From NCBI GenBank assembly GCA_030715195.1, contig JAUYVI010000001.1, positions 558,001-622,000 of the forward strand: a stretch of DNA of 64,000 bases, read 5' to 3'. Shown here in pieces: positions 18,236-27,307 of this stretch. The notes under the pieces were generated by a model. It worked only from the letters and a program-made list of their open reading frames with translations, did not search any database and had not been told where the DNA came from. The DNA is from Dongia sedimenti. GTDB lineage: Bacteria; Pseudomonadota; Alphaproteobacteria; Dongiales; Dongiaceae. The translations under genes were made by a program, and so were the position numbers. How positions within the stretch are numbered: the first letter of the stretch is position 1; every line of letters starts with the position of its first letter.

Positions 18236-19225
18236 TCACACCTTCACCGGCACGCCGCTCTTCAGCGACTGCACCGCCGCTTCCGCCAGGGCCAGAGCAT
18301 TGCGGCCGTCCTCGATGCTGGTCGCGGGCTTGGCCTTGCCGAGCACGCAGTCGATGAAGTGCTGCAGCTCCGTGCGATAGGCGGCGTCGTAGCGCTCGAG
18401 GAAGAAGTGCAGCGGCTTCTCGCCGACCACGCCGGGCTCGCCGGAGAAGGTCACCGTGTTTGCCACCTGGTTGCCGGCCTGCAGCATGCCCTTGGAGCCG
18501 AAGGCCTCGATCCGCTGGTCGTAGCCATATACGGCGCGGCGGCTGTTGCTGATCTGGGCGATGGCGCCGCTCTTGGTCTTCAACACGACCATGGCGGTGT
18601 CGATGTCGCCGGCCTTGCCGATCTCCGGATCGACCAGGTTGGAGGCCGTGGCATAGACCTCGGTCGGCATCTCGCCGAGGATCCAGCTCACGATGTCGAA
18701 GTCGTGGATCATCATGTCGCGGAACAATCCGCCCGAGACCTTGATGTAGCCGATCGGCGGCGGGCCGGGATCGCGGCTGGTGACGATCAATGTCTCGAGC
18801 TTGCCGATCTTGCCGCTGCGCACGCCCTCGTGCAGAGCGGCGAAGCTCGCATCGAAGCGGCGGTTGAAACCGATCATCATGGTGACGCCGGCCTTGCGCA
18901 CGGTGGCGAGGCACTGATCGACCCGCTCCAGCGAGAGATCGATCGGCTTCTCGCAGAAGATCGCCTTGCCGGCCTTGGCCGCCAGTTCGATCATCTCGGC
19001 ATGGGTGTCCGTCGAGCTGCAGATCGCGACCGCCTTCACCGCCGGGTCCTCGATCGCCTTCCTGGCATCGGTGCCGCTCTGGGCACCCAAGGCGGAGGCG
19101 AGCTTGCCGGCGGCCTCGGCGTTGACGTCGGTCACCCAGCGCAGCTTGGCGCCGGGATGGGCGGCGATGTTGCGACCGTGGATTTGGCCGATCCGGCCGG
19201 CGCCGATCAGAGCGATTTCGAGCAT
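18236..19225 (-). CDS. iolG: Inositol 2-dehydrogenase
   Basis: Oxidises myo-inositol to scyllo-inosose with NAD. The 329 residues show the Rossmann motif GAGRIG (8-13), the Gfo/Idh/MocA signature EKP (92-94), the stretch MMIGFNRRFDASFAAL, and the catalytic D170 and H174 in SGGLFRDMMIHDFD, which is typical of IolG. It is divergent from the RpiR-type regulator and converges with the transporter ATPase. The start follows the family length; no strong ribosome site is seen. Confidence 0.93.
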   Translation of the reverse strand: MLEIALIGAGRIGQIHGRNIAAHPGAKLRWVTDVNAEAAGKLASALGAQSGTDARKAIEDPAVKAVAICSSTDTHAEMIELAAKAGKAIFCEKPIDLSLERVDQCLATVRKAGVTMMIGFNRRFDASFAALHEGVRSGKIGKLETLIVTSRDPGPPPIGYIKVSGGLFRDMMIHDFDIVSWILGEMPTEVYATASNLVDPEIGKAGDIDTAMVVLKTKSGAIAQISNSRRAVYGYDQRIEAFGSKGMLQAGNQVANTVTFSGEPGVVGEKPLHFFLERYDAAYRTELQHFIDCVLGKAKPATSIEDGRNALALAEAAVQSLKSGVPVKV

Positions 19226-19259
19226 GGGGATGCGGTTCCGATTGCGGGTGAAATTCGCC

Positions 19260-19284
19260 TTGGAATCTGCAACATTTTTTCCAA
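19260..19284. promoter_or_regulatory. Inverted repeat between iolG and the RpiR-type regulator
   Basis: TTGGAA and TTCCAA arms spaced by 13 nt, in the divergent gap. The arms share GGAA/TTCC with the palindrome at 15055, but the spacing differs from GGAA-N6-TTCC. It may be an operator for the neighbouring regulator. Weak by itself. Confidence 0.35.
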
Positions 19285-19378
19285 CTGTTCAAGAAAGCCG
19301 AAAGAGCGTTTCATCGGCGGCTGAACCGGTTGACCGCAAAGCCGAATCAGTTCTGCTTGTGCGGATCGAGGGGGAGCG

Positions 19379-20248
19379 ATGGCGGTGGCGAAACCGAAGG
19401 CAAAGACCAGCGAACCGGATGCGGCGGAGAACCTGGCCGCGCTCCGGACGCGCATTGCCGAACGCTATGACGGCCTGAGCAATCGTCTGCAGCAGATCGC
19501 GAAGTTCGTGCTCGACCATCCGAACGACATCGCGCTGGAAACCGTGGTGGTGATCGCGGAGCGAGCCGGGGTGCCGCCCTCGGCGTTGATCCGCTTCGCC
19601 CAAGCCCTCGACTATTCCGGCTTCCGCGAGATGCAGCGGGTGTTCCAGGCGCCGCTCGCCAGCCGCAGCCCGAGCTATGCCGAGCGCGTCCGCGGCCTCG
19701 CCCTCGACCGCGCCGAGCAGGAGGAAGAGGACGGTCCGTATCATTTCCTCGCGCGCTTCTGTGCCGCGAGCGCCGTCGCGCTCGAGCACATCCAGGAAGT
19801 GCTGACGCCGGAGCAGCTCGGCCAGGCGGTCGATCTCCTGGTGAAGGCGCGCCAGGTCTATGTCGTCGCCCAGCGCCGCTCCTTCCCGGTCGCGGCCTAT
19901 CTCGCCTATGCCCTGCCGCATTCCGAGAAGCCGACCCATCTGCTGGACGGCTTGGGCGGCATGCTGGACGAGCAGGTCCGCTCGATCCAACCCGATGACG
20001 CGCTGATCGCGATCAGCTTCTCGCCCTATGCCCGCGAGACCGCCGCCATCGTCGAACGCGCCGCCGCGCGCGGCGCCTCGGTGATCGTGATCTCCGACAG
20101 CATGGTCAGCCCGATCTCCCGGTTCGCCAGTGTGTTCTTCGAGATCAAGGACGCGGAAGTGCAGGGCTTCCGCTCGCTGACCGCATCGCTCTGCTTGGCG
20201 CAGACGCTGGCCGTGGGGCTCGCGATGCGCAGCCCGGGCGGGAAGTAG
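19379..20248 (+). CDS. iolR: MurR/RpiR-family regulator, IolR-like
   Basis: 289 residues. An amino-terminal helix-turn-helix of the HTH_6 type (about 20-95, with GLSNRLQQIAKFVLDHPNDI and PPSALIRFAQALDYSGFREM) is followed by a SIS sugar-phosphate-binding domain (about 130-260, with DDALIAISFSPYARETAAIV). In rhizobia, an RpiR-type IolR represses inositol genes and responds to a pathway intermediate. Its position between iolG and iolD suggests the same here. GAGGGGGAGCG provides a strong ribosome site. Assignment as IolR is by family and place. Confidence 0.82.
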   Translation: MAVAKPKAKTSEPDAAENLAALRTRIAERYDGLSNRLQQIAKFVLDHPNDIALETVVVIAERAGVPPSALIRFAQALDYSGFREMQRVFQAPLASRSPSYAERVRGLALDRAEQEEEDGPYHFLARFCAASAVALEHIQEVLTPEQLGQAVDLLVKARQVYVVAQRRSFPVAAYLAYALPHSEKPTHLLDGLGGMLDEQVRSIQPDDALIAISFSPYARETAAIVERAAARGASVIVISDSMVSPISRFASVFFEIKDAEVQGFRSLTASLCLAQTLAVGLAMRSPGGK

Positions 20249-20261
20249 CCGGCGGTCGCAG

Positions 20262-21395
20262 TCAGCCCACCGACACCCAAGCGCGCTTATCCGCCGAATC
20301 CAGCACCGCATCCATGATCCGCCCGACTCTGGCGCCGTCATCCATATCGGTGAGCACGCGCTTGCCCGAGGCGATCGCTTCCATCAGCTCGTAGATCTCG
20401 ATCACCTTGAAGTCGTTGAAGCCGATGCCGTGGCCCGGAGCCGGACAGAAGTTGCCATAGGGGGCGTGGCTGGCATTGGCGAAGATGGTGCGGAAGCCCT
20501 GGCGGTCCTTGGGCTCGCGGGAATCGTAGTAGTCGAGCTCGTTGTAGCGCTCGGCATTCCAGCGCACCGTGCCCTGAGAGCCGACCAGCTCGAAGGAGAG
20601 GTGCATCTTCGAGCCGCAGGCGATGCGGCTGGTGCTGAAGATGCCGGTCACGCCGTTGCTGCATTCGAACAGGCAGTCGGTCACGTCCTCGTTGTCGACC
20701 TGGCGTAGCTCGCCGGTCGCCGGATCCTTGCGCTTCGGCGTGGCGAGGACGGTGCGCGCGCAGACCGCACTGATCTCGCCCGCCAGCACGCCGGTGATGG
20801 CGAGGCCATGCGCGCCGAGATCGCCGAGCGCTCCGGCCCGGCTCCCGAGCTTCGCATCGTTGCGCCAGGTGAAGGGCGCCGCCGGATCCGACATATAGTC
20901 CTCGTTATAGGTCCAGCGCATGTGGATGAGCTTCCCCAGCGCGCCTTCGTCGATCAGCTTCTTGGCGAGGCCGATCACCGGATGCCGGGCGTAGGAGAAG
21001 CCGACCTGGGTCTTGATACCCTTCTTTTTGGCGGCTGCCGCGATCTCGGTCGCTTCGGCGCCGCCGAGGCCAACCGGCTTCTCGCAATAGACATGCTTGC
21101 CGGCCGCGATCGCGGCCAATGCGATCTCGCGGTGCAGGTTCGAGGGTGCGCAGATATCGACGATGTCCACCTCGGGATCGTTGACCAGCTTGCGCCAGTC
21201 ATCGGTGCTGCACGGGAAGCCGAGCTCGTCGGCGACTTGCTTGGCCCGCGCCGCCGGCGTGTCGCACATCACCTTGAGGACGGGCAGGGCGCCGGCATTG
21301 GCGAAGACCGCCGGCATGGTGTGATAGCCGAAGGCATGGGCGCGGCCGATGAAGCCCGCGCCGATCAGGCCGATGCCGAGAGTTTTCTTGGTCAT
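20262..21395 (-). CDS. Gfo/Idh/MocA-family oxidoreductase (second inositol-type dehydrogenase)
   Basis: 377 residues from the ATG at 21395 (MTKKTLGIGLIGAGFIGRAH), 5 bp after the iolD stop codon, so it is in the iolB-iolC-iolD operon. It has the Rossmann motif GAGFIG, the signature CEKPVGL near residue 100, and a catalytic-like DLGAHGLAI around residue 190. It is clearly different from the iolG at 18236. Likely substrates are another inositol stereoisomer (scyllo or D-chiro), or an inosose. The exact reaction cannot be told. Confidence 0.85.
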   Translation of the reverse strand: MTKKTLGIGLIGAGFIGRAHAFGYHTMPAVFANAGALPVLKVMCDTPAARAKQVADELGFPCSTDDWRKLVNDPEVDIVDICAPSNLHREIALAAIAAGKHVYCEKPVGLGGAEATEIAAAAKKKGIKTQVGFSYARHPVIGLAKKLIDEGALGKLIHMRWTYNEDYMSDPAAPFTWRNDAKLGSRAGALGDLGAHGLAITGVLAGEISAVCARTVLATPKRKDPATGELRQVDNEDVTDCLFECSNGVTGIFSTSRIACGSKMHLSFELVGSQGTVRWNAERYNELDYYDSREPKDRQGFRTIFANASHAPYGNFCPAPGHGIGFNDFKVIEIYELMEAIASGKRVLTDMDDGARVGRIMDAVLDSADKRAWVSVG

Positions 21396-21400
21396 GTTCT

Positions 21401-23266
21401 CTATTCCGCTGCGCCGGATCGCGCGGCCATCTGCTTTTCGTAACTCGCGCGGGCAGCTTCGACCTCCTTGCGGGTCGAAACTTCCGGGACCGCAACCTCC
21501 CACCAGGCGCCGCCTTCCTGGGTGGTGATCATCGGGTCGGTGTCGATGACGATCACATGGCTGCGGTCGCTGGTCTTGGCGCGGTCGAGCGCCGCTTCGA
21601 GCTCGGCGATGTTGGCGACCTTCTCCGCGATGGCGCCCATCGACGCCGCATGCGCCGCGAAGTCGATCGGGACATCGACCTTGCGATGCGCATCGACCAG
21701 CAGGTTGTTGAACGGCCTTCCGCCGCAGGCCTGCTGCAGCCGGTTGATGCAGCCGAAGCCGCCATTGTCGAGCACGACGACGTCGATCTTCGCCCCCATC
21801 ATCACCGAGGTCGCGAGCTCCGAGTTCATCATCATGTAGCCGCCGTCGCCGATCAGCGCCAGGACGCGCCGCTCCGGGAAGGCCAGCTTCACGCCGAGCG
21901 CGCCGGCGATCTCATAGCCCATGCAGGAGAAGCCGTATTCCATGTGGTAGCCCTTGGGATCGCGGGTCTTCCACAGCTTGTGCATCTCGCCGGGCAGGCC
22001 GCCCGAGGCGTTCACCACCACATCGGTCGGCGCCGACTTGCGGTTGACCGCGCCCAGCACCTGCGCGTCGGAGGGGAGCGCGTTGCCCTGCTTCGGCGCC
22101 GCGGTTGCCGCATCGACGGCGCCGCGCCAGCGCGCGATCTCCGCGGTGCCATGGGCGGCGCGGTCGGCGGAAACCTTCCAGTCGCCCAAGGCCGCGCTCA
22201 GCAGTGGCAGGGTCACCCGCGCATCGCCGATGAGCGGCAGCGCGTTGTGCTTCCAGGCGTCATAGGCGGCGACGTTGAGCTGGATCAGCTTCGGCTTCGC
22301 CTTGAACAGCGCCCAGGAGCCGGTGGTGAAATCCTGCAGGCGGGTGCCGACCGCGAGAACCACATCGGCATCGGCGGCCAGCGTGTTGGCAGCACTCGAT
22401 CCGGTGACGCCGACCGAGCCGAGGTTGTGCGGATCGTCCCAGTTGAGGGCGCCCTTGCCGGCCTGGCTCTCGCCGGCCATCAGCCCATGCTTGTTGAGGA
22501 AGCCGCGGACTTCCGCGACGGCCTCGCTGTAATGCACGCCGCCGCCGAGGATCACCATCGGCCGCTTGGCGTTGCGTAACGCCTCGGCGGCCTCCGCCAC
22601 CTCGCGCGCATCCGGCGCCGGACGGCGCAGGCGATGCTTGCGCGGCGCGAAGAATTCCGCCGGATAGTCATAGGCCTCGGCCTGGATGTCCTGCGGCAGG
22701 CAGATCGTGACTGGGCCGCAATCGGCGGGGTCGGTCAGCACGCGGATTGCCTGGGGCAGGCTCTGCAGGATCTGCTCGGGGCGCATGATGCGGTCCCAGA
22801 AGCGCGAGACCGGCTTGAACGTGTCGTTGACCGAGAGCGTCGGATCGCCGAAATGCTCGATCTGCTGCAGCACCGGGTCGGGCAGGCGGCTGGCGAAGAT
22901 GTCGCCCGGCAGCAGCAGCACCGGCAGGCGATCGACATGGGCGAGCGCCGCGGCGGTCACCATGTTGGTGGCGCCGGGGCCGATCGAGGTGGTGCAGGCC
23001 ATGAACTGCTTGCGGTTCCTCGCCTTGGCATAGGCGATCGCGGCCAGGGCCATCGACTGCTCATTGTGCGCGCGATAGGTCGGCAGCACGTCGGTGGCGG
23101 CGGCCAGCGCCTCGCCCATGCCGGCGACATTGCCGTGCCCGAAGATCGCGAAAGTGCCGGCCACCAGCGGCTCATCCTTACCGTCGATCTCGCTGCGCTG
23201 CGCGGCGAGGTAGCGCACCAGCGCCTGCGCCATGGTCAGCCTGATGGTTTTTCCGGTCATGTTCAT
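21401..23266 (-). CDS. iolD: 3D-(3,5/4)-trihydroxycyclohexane-1,2-dione acylhydrolase
   Basis: ThDP-dependent ring-opening enzyme of inositol catabolism, producing 5-deoxy-D-glucuronate. The 621 residues fit IolD. The activating glutamate is E69 (RAHNEQ) and the ThDP/Mg motif runs from GDGG at 473 to DNGG near 500. Two start codons lie close together (23266 and 23260). GGGAAG fits 23266 slightly better, but the family consensus begins near KTIRLTMAQAL. A dyad repeat separates it from iolC upstream in the operon. Confidence 0.93.
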   Translation of the reverse strand: MNMTGKTIRLTMAQALVRYLAAQRSEIDGKDEPLVAGTFAIFGHGNVAGMGEALAAATDVLPTYRAHNEQSMALAAIAYAKARNRKQFMACTTSIGPGATNMVTAAALAHVDRLPVLLLPGDIFASRLPDPVLQQIEHFGDPTLSVNDTFKPVSRFWDRIMRPEQILQSLPQAIRVLTDPADCGPVTICLPQDIQAEAYDYPAEFFAPRKHRLRRPAPDAREVAEAAEALRNAKRPMVILGGGVHYSEAVAEVRGFLNKHGLMAGESQAGKGALNWDDPHNLGSVGVTGSSAANTLAADADVVLAVGTRLQDFTTGSWALFKAKPKLIQLNVAAYDAWKHNALPLIGDARVTLPLLSAALGDWKVSADRAAHGTAEIARWRGAVDAATAAPKQGNALPSDAQVLGAVNRKSAPTDVVVNASGGLPGEMHKLWKTRDPKGYHMEYGFSCMGYEIAGALGVKLAFPERRVLALIGDGGYMMMNSELATSVMMGAKIDVVVLDNGGFGCINRLQQACGGRPFNNLLVDAHRKVDVPIDFAAHAASMGAIAEKVANIAELEAALDRAKTSDRSHVIVIDTDPMITTQEGGAWWEVAVPEVSTRKEVEAARASYEKQMAARSGAAE

Positions 23267-23317
23267 TTCCACTTCCCAGTCGCGGTGTCGCGCACCGCCT
23301 TGTTCTACCACTCGGCC

Positions 23318-23406
23318 GTCATCCCCGCGCTAGGCGCGGGGATCCACGCCTTGGATGCCGCACGATGCAAAGGCGTGGATCCCCGAACCAAGTTCGGGGA
23401 TGACGG
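23318..23406. repeat. GC-rich dyad repeat, family C copy
   Basis: Consists of two dyads: CCCCGCGCTAGGCGCGGGG, then GATCCACGCC...GGCGTGGATC, then CCCCGAACCAAGTTCGGGG, framed by GTCAT and ATGAC. Variants of the same layout lie at 44934, 47761 and 49502, with partial ones at 27308 and 34929. It lies between iolC and iolD. Confidence 0.8.
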
Positions 23407-23447
23407 CGGAGCAGATTGCACTACCGAAGCTCCGACGTCCCCTCATC

Positions 23448-25373
23448 TCACGCCGCCGCCGATTGCGGCGCGAGCCAGATTTCGATCAGCCGACGATAGT
23501 TGTCGGCCACGTTGGCGGCAAATGCCTCCGCGTCGCACTTGCCGAGCAGCCAGTCGCGGGCCGGCGCCATGAAGATCGAGCGGCCGATGGCGAAGCCTTT
23601 GCAGATCGGGTGGCGCCGCGCGATCTTGAACGCCGCCGCCAGCTCGTCCTCCGGCGCCTCGAGGCCCAGCAGCACCACGCCGCGGCAATAGGGATCGTTG
23701 GCCTTGATTTCGGCGGCGACGCCGTTCCAGCCCGCGTCGCTCATCGACGGGAGCTTCCACCAGTCCGGCTTGATCCCATGCGCGTAGATCTCGGCGATGG
23801 CGCGGGGCAGGGTGGTGTCGTCGCTCGGCATGGCTTTCGGCGGGATGACCTCGACCAGGAGATCGTGGCCGGTGCCGATGCAGGCCTCCTGGATCTGGCC
23901 GAGATAAGAGAGTTGCTCGCGCTTCAGCTCGGCGCTGTCATCCGGATGATAGAAGACCAGGCATTTCGCGGTGTGCTCGGCCGGCCAGGCCCGCATTTCC
24001 TGCGCGACGTTCGGACCGGCCTCGAACCGCAAGGGCCGTGAGCCCGGCAGTTCCACGGGTCGCCCGATCCAGAGACCCTGGCCGGTGATGTGCTCCAGCA
24101 CCGACTGGCCGAAGCGGCCATCGACCAGCACGCCGGCGCGGCCGGGGAAATCCTTGGCGACCGAGAGCACCGCCTTCGCGATGATTTCCTTCAGCTCGGC
24201 GATCTTGCTCAAGGGCTGGCCGACCTCCTTCACCAGGGCCTCGCATTGCGAGCGGTGGTCGAAGGCGAGCGCCATGACCTGTGGCCATTGCGCGGCGCGG
24301 TTGGTGACGCGGTGCAGATGGTTGAGCCGCGGATCGAGATCCGGCCGCTTCACGTCCTTGGCGCGTGAAAGATAGTCGTCGAGCTCGATCTTGCTCGGCA
24401 TGGCCGGCGCGCAGCCATGGCGCGAGACGACCAGGGCGCCGCAGGCATTGGCATAGGTGCAGGCCTGTTCGATGCTCTCGCCGTTGATCCAGCCGCGCAG
24501 GTATCCGGAGGCGAAGGCGTCGCCGGCGCCGAGCACGTTCAGCACCTCGACGGTGACACCCTTCACGGTGATGCCCTCATCGAGGGTCTTGCCGATCTCG
24601 CCGGGGAAGACGCTGCATCCGAGCGGCCCGCGCTTCACCACGATCTGCGCGCTGCTCATCGACCGGGTGGCGCGGAGCGCGGCCATGATGTCGTCGGAGC
24701 CGCCGGCGATGCAGTGCTCCTCCTCGGTGCCGATGATGAGGTCGCAATGCGGCACGATCTTCTGCAGATGCGCGGAGACGCCCGAGGAGGCGATGTAACG
24801 GACCTCGCCCATGCCGCGGCTGGTCAGGCCCCAGAGCACCGGGCGGTAGTCGATGTCGAGGATCACCTTGGTGCCGGCCCGCTTGGCGAGCTGGATGGCG
24901 TGGTGGCTGACCCGGTTGATGCTCTCGGTCGAGAAATGCGTGCCGGTGACCAGCAGTGCCTTGGCCGAGCCGATATAGCCGGCGTCGAAATCGCCTTCCT
25001 CCAGCGCCATGTCGGCGCAGTTCTCGCGATAGAAGATCAGCGGGAAGGTGTCGCGGTCCTTGATGCCGAGCAGCACCAGTGCCGTGAGGCGCGAGGGATC
25101 GGTCGAGACATGGCCGGTCTCGACGCCTTCCCGCGCGAGCGTCTCGCGCACGAAGCGGCCCATGTGATCGTCGCCGACCCGGACCAGCATCGAGGACTTC
25201 AGGCCCTGCCGCGCGGTGCCGACGGCGATGTTGGCCGCGCAGCCGCCGATATACTTGGCGAAGCTGGAGACGTCCTCCAGCCGCGCGCCGAGCTGTTCCG
25301 CGTAGAGATCGACCGCGGCGCGTCCGAGGCAGATCAGATCGAGCGACCGCCCCTCTTTATCCAAGGCTGGCAT
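23448..25373 (-). CDS. iolC: IolC fusion: 5-dehydro-2-deoxygluconokinase with DUF2090 domain
   Basis: 641 residues, two domains. Residues about 10-330 are a PfkB sugar kinase (GGCAAN at 43-48, GAGDA at 282-286 with D285 as catalytic base) that phosphorylates 5-dehydro-2-deoxygluconate. Residues about 345-641 are a DUF2090 domain, an aldolase-like barrel (VMALAFDHRSQC, GVLVDGRFGQSVL, KPDWWKLPSMSDAGW, GFAIGRSIF) thought to do the following IolJ-type cleavage. This fusion is common in proteobacteria and would explain the lack of a separate iolJ. It starts 4 bp after iolB. Confidence 0.93.
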   Translation of the reverse strand: MPALDKEGRSLDLICLGRAAVDLYAEQLGARLEDVSSFAKYIGGCAANIAVGTARQGLKSSMLVRVGDDHMGRFVRETLAREGVETGHVSTDPSRLTALVLLGIKDRDTFPLIFYRENCADMALEEGDFDAGYIGSAKALLVTGTHFSTESINRVSHHAIQLAKRAGTKVILDIDYRPVLWGLTSRGMGEVRYIASSGVSAHLQKIVPHCDLIIGTEEEHCIAGGSDDIMAALRATRSMSSAQIVVKRGPLGCSVFPGEIGKTLDEGITVKGVTVEVLNVLGAGDAFASGYLRGWINGESIEQACTYANACGALVVSRHGCAPAMPSKIELDDYLSRAKDVKRPDLDPRLNHLHRVTNRAAQWPQVMALAFDHRSQCEALVKEVGQPLSKIAELKEIIAKAVLSVAKDFPGRAGVLVDGRFGQSVLEHITGQGLWIGRPVELPGSRPLRFEAGPNVAQEMRAWPAEHTAKCLVFYHPDDSAELKREQLSYLGQIQEACIGTGHDLLVEVIPPKAMPSDDTTLPRAIAEIYAHGIKPDWWKLPSMSDAGWNGVAAEIKANDPYCRGVVLLGLEAPEDELAAAFKIARRHPICKGFAIGRSIFMAPARDWLLGKCDAEAFAANVADNYRRLIEIWLAPQSAAA

Positions 25374-25377
25374 CAGC

Positions 25378-26190
25378 TCAGTTCCCGTCCTTCAGCTCTT
25401 TCGGGAACCAGAAGGCGGCGTTCTTGTCCATCACCCACTTGTGCTCTTCGGTGAAGTCGGGGATGCCGTAGGGATTGTTCGGCAGGTGCCGGATCACCCA
25501 GGCGTAATACATGCCGTAGCCGGGGGCGGCGGTCTGCGCATGGTCGTTGCCGTCGAAGATCTTCACGGTGTCGTACTGCTTCACCCGAAAGACCTGCGGC
25601 CCGTTCTCGGCCAGGCCGTAGCCTTGCGGCTCGGTGAAGCGGTAGTGGTAGATTTCCGGCTGCGCGTGGTGGTGCGGCGGATAGGAGGACCAGCGGCCGG
25701 GCATGGTGATCACCTCGCCCAGCACCAGCTCGGCATTGGGATCGGAATTGGTGCGGTCGAAGATCGTGCGCACGAAGCGGAGGCAGGTGTCGCCGACCTG
25801 GCCCTTGCCGCGATGCTCGTTGGCGACGGTCTCGTAGAATTTCGGCTCGAACTTCCTGGTGTTGGCTGTGCGATAGACGGTGAACTCGGTATCCGTCTCG
25901 GCGCGGAGCCGCACCGTGGTGCCGCCCGGCACATGGATGCATTTCGGGCTCTCGTCGAAGATCGAGCCGCGCGTCCATTCCTTGGTGACATTGCCGACCG
26001 AAAGAGCGGCGCTGCCGGTCATCAGCAGCCATGCGGTCTCGCCGTCAGCAACCTGTTCCGCGGTCTCGCCGGCCTTCATGCGATAGACCCCGAAGGCGAT
26101 GCCGGTGTTGTCCTCCGGGTCGTCGACCTTGGTCACCCAGGTCATGCCGGCGGGGAAGCCGTTGCGATTGTTGGCCAGATGCAGGGTCAT
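25378..26190 (-). CDS. iolB: 5-deoxy-glucuronate isomerase
   Basis: 270 residues, bicupin fold of the KduI/IolB family; turns 5-deoxy-D-glucuronate into 5-dehydro-2-deoxy-D-gluconate. The metal site is seen in SYPPHHHAQPEIYHYRF, with H173-H175 and E179. The ribosome site GGAAG precedes the ATG. It is the first gene of the minus-strand operon iolB-iolC-iolD-dehydrogenase and is divergent from iolE, with about 200 bp of shared regulatory DNA. Confidence 0.94.
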   Translation of the reverse strand: MTLHLANNRNGFPAGMTWVTKVDDPEDNTGIAFGVYRMKAGETAEQVADGETAWLLMTGSAALSVGNVTKEWTRGSIFDESPKCIHVPGGTTVRLRAETDTEFTVYRTANTRKFEPKFYETVANEHRGKGQVGDTCLRFVRTIFDRTNSDPNAELVLGEVITMPGRWSSYPPHHHAQPEIYHYRFTEPQGYGLAENGPQVFRVKQYDTVKIFDGNDHAQTAAPGYGMYYAWVIRHLPNNPYGIPDFTEEHKWVMDKNAAFWFPKELKDGN

Positions 26191-26267
26191 GGCGTTTCTT
26201 CCGGTTGTGGCGATTCTGGTTCACCTTAGCCCGAAACCCGGGCCGGGTGGTGCCGCCGAAGAGTGTG

Positions 26268-26302
26268 TTTTCCAAGATCCACGATAATGGAAAAATAATT
26301 CT
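26268..26302. promoter_or_regulatory. Inverted repeat and IolR-like half-match between iolB and iolE
   Basis: TTTTCCA and TGGAAAA arms with a 13-nt spacer (26268-26294). Overlapping it is GGAAAAATAATTCT at 26289-26302, one base off GGAA-N6-TTCC and closely like the palindrome at 15055. The AT-rich setting in the divergent gap suits a promoter/operator. A role for the RpiR-type regulator is inferred. Confidence 0.45.
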
Positions 26303-26346
26303 ATTTCAACCCGGCGCGCTTGTGATAAAGAACAGGCAGAACGCCC

Positions 26347-26362
26347 ATTGGAGCGTTCCAAT
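26347..26362. promoter_or_regulatory. ATTGGA-N4-TCCAAT palindrome upstream of iolE
   Basis: ATTGGAGCGTTCCAAT, 6-bp perfect arms around 4 nt, ending 32 bp before the iolE start. It may be a second regulator site in the iolB/iolE gap. Function not known. Confidence 0.35.
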
Positions 26363-26394
26363 TTTTGCGCCGCAGGGAGCCCGGAGGAGAGGTC

Positions 26395-27297
26395 ATGAGC
26401 GTCAGAATCGGCATCAACCCCATCACTTGGACCAATGACGACCTCCCGTCCCTGGGTGGCGACACGCCGCTGGAGACCTGCCTCTCCGAAGCCCGTCAGG
26501 CGGGCTATGCCGGGATCGAGATGGGCGGCAAGTTTCCGCGCGAGGCGAACGCGCTCAAGGCGGTGCTGGCCAAGCATCACCTGGCGCTGATCTCCGGCTG
26601 GTATTCCGGCCGCGCGTACAGGAACGCCGACCCGAAGAAGGAGTTCGCGGAGGCCTTGCCGCATCTCGAGCTCTTGAAGGCGAATGGCTGCAAGTATGTC
26701 GTCTATGCCGATACCAGCGGCGGCGACCATGGCGGCATCGACACGCCGATCTCCAACCGCCCGAAGATGCCGGAGGGCGACTGGAAGGATTACGGCAAGA
26801 AGCTGACCGAGCTCGCCGAGAAGATGGCGGATTTCGGCGTGCAGATGGCGTTCCACCATCACATGGGCACCGTGGTCGAGACCGATGCCGAAGTGGACAA
26901 GCTGATGGCCAATACCGGCAAGGCGGTCGGCCTGCTGTTCGACAGCGGGCACTCCGCCTTCTCCGGCGGCGATCCGATCGCGCTGGCCAAGCGCCATGCG
27001 AAGCGCGTGGTGCATGTGCATTGCAAGGATTCGCGCAAACCCATCCTCGACAAGGCGCGCGCGACGGATGAGAGCTTCCTGCGCGCCGTGCTGGAAGGCA
27101 TCTTCACCGTGCCGGGCGACGGGCAGGTGGACTTCCTCTCGATCCTGAAGATCTTCCACGATGCCGGCTATGCCGGCTGGCTGGTGGTCGAGGCCGAGCA
27201 GGACCCGGGCAAGGCCCATCCGCTGACCTACGCGACGATGGGCTACAAGAACCTGAAGAAGATCGCCGAGCAGGCGGGGTTTGAGGTCGCGGCGTAG
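26395..27297 (+). CDS. iolE: Inosose dehydratase-type isomerase/dehydratase
   Basis: 300 residues of the xylose-isomerase-like barrel family. It dehydrates scyllo-inosose to the trihydroxycyclohexane-dione used by IolD. Typical IolE stretches are visible: RIGINPITWTNDDLPSLGGD at the start, GYAGIEMGGKFPR, QMAFHHHMGTVVET (metal-site region) and VGLLFDSGHSAFSGGD. GGAGGAGAGG gives a strong ribosome site at the ATG at 26395, which is preferred over an upstream in-frame start. It is the only iol gene facing right and is followed by a dyad repeat. Confidence 0.94.
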   Translation: MSVRIGINPITWTNDDLPSLGGDTPLETCLSEARQAGYAGIEMGGKFPREANALKAVLAKHHLALISGWYSGRAYRNADPKKEFAEALPHLELLKANGCKYVVYADTSGGDHGGIDTPISNRPKMPEGDWKDYGKKLTELAEKMADFGVQMAFHHHMGTVVETDAEVDKLMANTGKAVGLLFDSGHSAFSGGDPIALAKRHAKRVVHVHCKDSRKPILDKARATDESFLRAVLEGIFTVPGDGQVDFLSILKIFHDAGYAGWLVVEAEQDPGKAHPLTYATMGYKNLKKIAEQAGFEVAA

Positions 27298-27307
27298 AAG
27301 AAACGAC

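Noticed and set aside
23318-23406. CRISPR array
   Set aside because: The repeats are single, dispersed, self-complementary units with no regular spacers and no cas genes.
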